Assembly: GCA_017694145.1 (NCBI GenBank)
Contig: JADINF010000048.1
Location: 1 to 14,028 of the forward strand
DNA from: Candidatus Stercoripulliclostridium pullicola
Lineage (GTDB): Bacteria; Bacillota; Clostridia; Christensenellales; DTU072
Length of the DNA: 14,028 nucleotides
Reading direction: 5' to 3'
Both the position numbers and the translations under genes were made by a program. Positions 13,744 to 14,028 of the stretch are shown one piece after another (positions within the stretch are counted from its first letter, which is position 1; every line of letters starts with the position of its first letter). The notes under the pieces were generated by a model. That model had not been told where the DNA came from, searched no databases, and saw nothing but the letters and a program-made list of their open reading frames with translations.

Positions 13744-13799
13744 TACCTAATTAAAAAACGCGCCGCCGTATTAGTGGGTGCGGAAAGAAAATTCGGGGC

Positions 13800-13828
13800 T
13801 TCAAATATTCTTTAGGGTGTGGTAGAAT
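13800..13828 (+). promoter_or_regulatory. Promoter of the cytidylate-kinase-like gene
   Basis: TTCAAA (13800-13805), 17-bp spacer, TAGAAT (13823-13828). A short hairpin gaaac-ttt-gtttc follows in the leader, then the strong ribosome binding site aggaggt at 13861-13867. Confidence 0.55.
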
Positions 13829-13873
13829 ATATATAGAAACTTTGTTTCAGAAGCGGAACAAGGAGGTGGACGT

Positions 13874-14028
13874 ATGAAAAACAGGATAATCACCGTCAGC
13901 CGTCAGTTCGGAAGCGGAGGACGTACCATAGGTAAGGAGGTCGCGGAAAGACTGGGACTTAAGTGCTACGACGCGGAGATCATCGAGAAAGTAGCGGAAC
14001 AGAGCGGAATGTCGAAGGAATATATCGC
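13874..14028 (+). CDS. Cytidylate-kinase-like family protein, 5' part
   Basis: First 51 codons, cut by the window end. The ribosome binding site aggaggt lies six bases before the ATG. The N-terminus IITVSRQFGSGGRTIGKEVA is the modified P-loop (QFGSGGRTIG) of the cytidylate-kinase-like family of Bacillota, and LGLKCYDAEIIEKVAEQSGM continues the family pattern. Members are about 200 residues and nucleotide-binding. They resemble, but are distinct from, CMP kinase Cmk, and a precise substrate is not established. It is divergent from the LRR gene at 12656-13576. Confidence 0.9.
   Translation, partial: MKNRIITVSRQFGSGGRTIGKEVAERLGLKCYDAEIIEKVAEQSGMSKEYI

Overview
The window looks like chromosome from an uncultured Bacillota (Clostridia-type, probably gut) genome, possibly a metagenome contig. 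The evidence is TTGACA/TATAAT-type promoters with 17-bp spacers, AGGAGG-type ribosome binding sites, lipobox lipoproteins, three BspA-like leucine-rich-repeat proteins and a Clostridia-style cytidylate-kinase-like protein. I cannot name a genus from the sequence alone. No tRNA, rRNA, IS element, CRISPR array or phage gene was seen.

Left part (1-2500). The first 320 bases are two copies of a hairpin-rich repeat with a 175-bp period. The window opens exactly at a repeat boundary, and a broken reading frame (329-577) abuts the second copy. Next comes a small XRE repressor (680-886, minus) divergent from a lipoprotein gene (968-1567). After a strong terminator there is an odd ORF (1703-2299): about 30 residues that look like the start of an amidohydrolase/D-aminoacylase, then the C-terminal part of a membrane-anchored surface protein with no signal peptide.

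Middle part (2450-7600). A second small XRE repressor (2491-2691, minus) is divergent from a 1206-residue BspA-like LRR lipoprotein (2899-6519). The two XRE/lipoprotein pairs share a regulatory layout. A palindrome lies between the -35 and -10 of each lipoprotein promoter, and a second, related copy lies at each repressor's own promoter. Each repressor has a -10 hexamer exactly six bases before its ATG, which predicts leaderless mRNA and autorepression. The palindrome sequences differ between the pairs, so these look like two orthogonal switches. A glycerophosphodiester phosphodiesterase of a divergent type follows (6757-7593).

Right part (7600-14028). A possible 44-residue minus-strand ORF is crossed by the promoter of a membrane protein with a PH-like segment and a helical tail (7849-9081). 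Then comes a three-gene operon: ECF-type sigma factor, secreted papain/C39-like peptidase, and a one-span membrane protein that fits the place of an anti-sigma factor. A bidirectional terminator separates it from two minus-strand genes for LRR proteins without signal peptides (11634-12524 and 12656-13576). The second has a very regular 23-residue cysteine ladder with alternating charges. The window ends in the first 51 codons of a cytidylate-kinase-like protein.

The shared theme is cell-surface and regulatory biology: lipoproteins, LRR surface or scaffold proteins, envelope-type sigma signalling and small one-domain repressors. All functions are inferred from sequence patterns; no search was run.
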